The position numbers and the translations under genes were made by a program. A stretch of DNA of 64,000 nucleotides, taken from contig NZ_CALGRE010000045.1 in the NCBI RefSeq assembly GCF_937958975.1, positions 62,001-126,000 of the forward strand, read 5' to 3'. The notes below the pieces were generated by a model. It was not told the origin of the DNA, did not search any database, and saw only the letters and a program-made list of their open reading frames with translations. Source of the stretch: an uncultured Eubacterium sp. (GTDB taxonomy: Bacteria > Bacillota > Clostridia > Lachnospirales > Lachnospiraceae). Within the stretch, counting starts at the first letter, position 1, and every line of letters begins with the position of its first letter. Positions 62,143 through 64,000 of the stretch are shown one piece after another.

Positions 62143-63084
62143 ATGATGAAGACAGAAATAACCGAGTTATTGGAAATAAAGTACCCGATTATTCAGGGAG
62201 GAATGGCATGGGTGGCAGATTTTCATCTGGCAGCCGCCGTTTCTAATGCAGGAGGATTAGGAATTATCGGAGCCGGTGGAGCGCCCGCCGAATGGGTGAG
62301 AGAGCAGATTCGTGAAGCAAAAAAATTGACAGAGAATCCTTTTGGCGTGAATATTATGTTGATGAATCCGGAAGCGGATGATATTGCAAGAATTATTATT
62401 GAGGAAGGTGTAAAAGTAGTTACAACAGGGGCAGGAAATCCGGTAAAATATGTAAAAGACTGGAAAGAGTCGGGAGTGAAAGTGATTCCTGTGGTGGCTA
62501 GTTGTGCGCTGGCTAAGATGATGGAGCGATGTGGGGCAGATGCTGTTATTGCTGAGGGGACAGAAGCAGGTGGACATATTGGAGAAATTACTACAATGTC
62601 TCTTGTTCCCCAGGTAGTAGATGCCGTCAATATTCCGGTGATAGCAGCAGGAGGAATTGCAGACGGCAGAGGAGTGGCAGCTGCGTTTATGTTGGGTGCA
62701 AAAGCTGTGCAGATGGGAACACAGTTCGTTGTCACAAAGGAATGTGCTGTGCACCAAAATTATAAAGAAAAAATTATAAAGGCGAAAGATATTGATTCTA
62801 AAGTGACAGGTAGAACTACGGGTCATCCTGTAAGGGTATTGAGAAATAAAATGTCCAACGAATATATTAAAAGAGAGAGCCAGGGGGCGACATTTGAGGA
62901 GTTGGAACTTTTGACGCTCGGAGGATTAAAAAAGGCTGTGATAGATGGTGATGTCAGTCAGGGAAGTGTGATGGCGGGTCAGATAGCAGGTCTTATTAAG
63001 AAAGAATATAGTTGCAGAGAATTGATTCAAGAGGTAGTTTGTGAGGCAGAAAAGTTGTTGAATGGAGGTCTGATACATGAGTAA
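62143..63084 (+). CDS. fabK: Enoyl-ACP reductase II (FMN-dependent)
   Basis: A 313-residue FabK, which reduces the enoyl-ACP double bond. The FMN/TIM-barrel signs are IIQGGMAWVADFHLAAAV, AEGTEAGGHIGE with the catalytic His, PVIAAGGIADGRGVAAAF and GTQFVVTKE. The related nitronate monooxygenases share the fold, but the fab context settles the call. Two adjacent ATG codons (62143, 62146) follow GGAAAGG. It overlaps fabD by 8 bases. Confidence 0.94.
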   Translation: MMKTEITELLEIKYPIIQGGMAWVADFHLAAAVSNAGGLGIIGAGGAPAEWVREQIREAKKLTENPFGVNIMLMNPEADDIARIIIEEGVKVVTTGAGNPVKYVKDWKESGVKVIPVVASCALAKMMERCGADAVIAEGTEAGGHIGEITTMSLVPQVVDAVNIPVIAAGGIADGRGVAAAFMLGAKAVQMGTQFVVTKECAVHQNYKEKIIKAKDIDSKVTGRTTGHPVRVLRNKMSNEYIKRESQGATFEELELLTLGGLKKAVIDGDVSQGSVMAGQIAGLIKKEYSCRELIQEVVCEAEKLLNGGLIHE

Positions 63085-63997
63085 AATTGCGTTTGTTTAT
63101 CCGGGTCAGGGAGTTCAGTCTGCCGGTATGGGAAAAGATTTTTTTGAAAACAGCGCCATCGCGAAAGTGGTATATATAAAGGCCAATGAGGTATTGGATT
63201 TTAGTGTTACGGATATTTGCTTTGTAGAAAATTCAAATATAAATAATACGGAATATACACAGGCAGCGCTTGTTACTACTTATCTTGCGATGACAGATGA
63301 GATAGTTCACAGGGGGATTTATCCTGATGTGGCGGCAGGACTCAGTCTTGGTGAATATGCAGCAATTGCAGCAGCCGGCGGAATGGCACAGGAGGACGCA
63401 ATAAAGACGGTCAGACAGAGAGGGATTCTTATGAATCGGGCAGTTCCGGCAGGAGAGGGTACAATGGCAGCAATACTAGGCATGGCGGCAGAGGAAATTG
63501 ATAATGTAATTGACGGGATAGAAGATGTGTCTGTGGCAAATTATAATTGTCCGGGGCAGATTGTTATTACAGGAAAGAAAAAAGCTGTTTTCAATGCCAT
63601 GAAGGTGTTGGAAACAGCAGGAGCCAGAAGAACTGTCGAATTAAATGTAAGTGGTCCGTTTCATTCGGAATTGTTAAAAGAGGCAGGAGAACAATTGGGA
63701 AAGGTCTTGAGAGATATAGAGTTGCATCCGTTGAGAATCCCATATGTGACAAATGTGACCGGAGAATATGTTACGAATATAAATACCACAAAAGAATTAT
63801 TGGCAAGGCAGGTGTACTCGCCGGTAAAGTGGGAACAGAGTGTTAGAAAAATGATAGAAAACGGTGTAGATACATTTATAGAAATCGGTCCGGGAAAAAC
63901 CATTGCCGGATTTTTAAGGAAGATAGATAAAACAGTAAAGTGTATCAATATTAGTAAATTTGAAGATTTAGAAAAATTAAAGGATATTGGGAATTAA
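63077..63997 (+). CDS. fabD: Malonyl-CoA:ACP transacylase
   Basis: A 306-residue transacylase that loads malonyl onto ACP. The nucleophile lies in GLSLGEYAA (GxSxG), with the QGVQ oxyanion region in FVYPGQGVQSAG and the His in VSGPFHSEL. It is complete, with its TAA at 63995-63997. The window ends at AGG, probably the ribosome site of the next fab gene. Confidence 0.95.
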   Translation: MSKIAFVYPGQGVQSAGMGKDFFENSAIAKVVYIKANEVLDFSVTDICFVENSNINNTEYTQAALVTTYLAMTDEIVHRGIYPDVAAGLSLGEYAAIAAAGGMAQEDAIKTVRQRGILMNRAVPAGEGTMAAILGMAAEEIDNVIDGIEDVSVANYNCPGQIVITGKKKAVFNAMKVLETAGARRTVELNVSGPFHSELLKEAGEQLGKVLRDIELHPLRIPYVTNVTGEYVTNINTTKELLARQVYSPVKWEQSVRKMIENGVDTFIEIGPGKTIAGFLRKIDKTVKCINISKFEDLEKLKDIGN

Positions 63998-64000
63998 AGG

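Noticed and set aside
23522..63640. Further TGTCGAA 7-mers at 23522, 40173 and 63634
   Set aside because: All lie within coding sequence; a 7-mer is expected several times by chance in 64 kb on two strands.

Overview
The window is a low-GC Gram-positive chromosome segment from a spore-forming Clostridia, most likely a Lachnospiraceae. The grounds are the gene order spoVT / hup / rqcP (yabO) / yabP / yabQ / divIC / spoIIE / tilS / hpt / ftsH, strong AGGAGG-type ribosome sites, a class B sortase with an SPKTG substrate, FabK as the enoyl reductase, and a K+-dependent membrane pyrophosphatase. The genus cannot be fixed from sequence alone.

Layout. (1) About 1-22.6 kb: surface polysaccharide locus on the + strand. 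It holds the end of the dTDP-rhamnose genes (rfbB partial, rfbD, rfbC), seven GT4 and four GT2 glycosyltransferases, a polymerase-like membrane protein, a LicD protein, a pyruvyltransferase, a Wzx flippase, an aldo/keto reductase, a small acyltransferase and an unusual FrhB-acyltransferase fusion, and ends at a terminator. (2) 22.7-27.1 kb: an anchored Ig-like protein, two tandem Wzz/BY-kinase proteins and a VanZ-like protein, probably controlling chain length and export. (3) 27.1-31.2 kb: a nucleotidyltransferase-like protein, an Lrp/AsnC regulator and the divergent pyrophosphatase hppA. (4) 31.4-35.6 kb: a LysM-GH18 (SleL/YaaH-like) spore-lytic gene split by a 3,040-bp element. (5) 35.6-43.8 kb: amidase, membrane protein, argF, an MTA/SAH-deaminase-like amidohydrolase and sbcDC. 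(6) 43.8-52.0 kb: the sporulation/division cluster. (7) 52.0-60.6 kb: intracellular GH13, SPKTG protein, LCP protein and class B sortase, tRNA-Tyr and tRNA-Leu, rpiB, a GNAT-like protein and a Na+/solute symporter. (8) 60.7-64 kb: start of the fatty-acid operon (fabH, acpP, fabK, fabD).

The main discovery candidate is region 4. The element lies between two copies of the 10-bp core ACCACCTATG, and exact excision rejoins the GH18 frame as ...YGPPM-AVAPINK.... It encodes a large serine recombinase, two type I toxin/antisense-RNA modules of the holin-like toxin kind, a 46-aa acidic protein, and a stand-alone Spo0A C-terminal DNA-binding domain whose own promoter region carries a perfect 0A box. 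This looks like a miniature skin element that interrupts a spore-lytic gene and carries its own Spo0A-like regulator. Excision and its timing are inferred, not shown.
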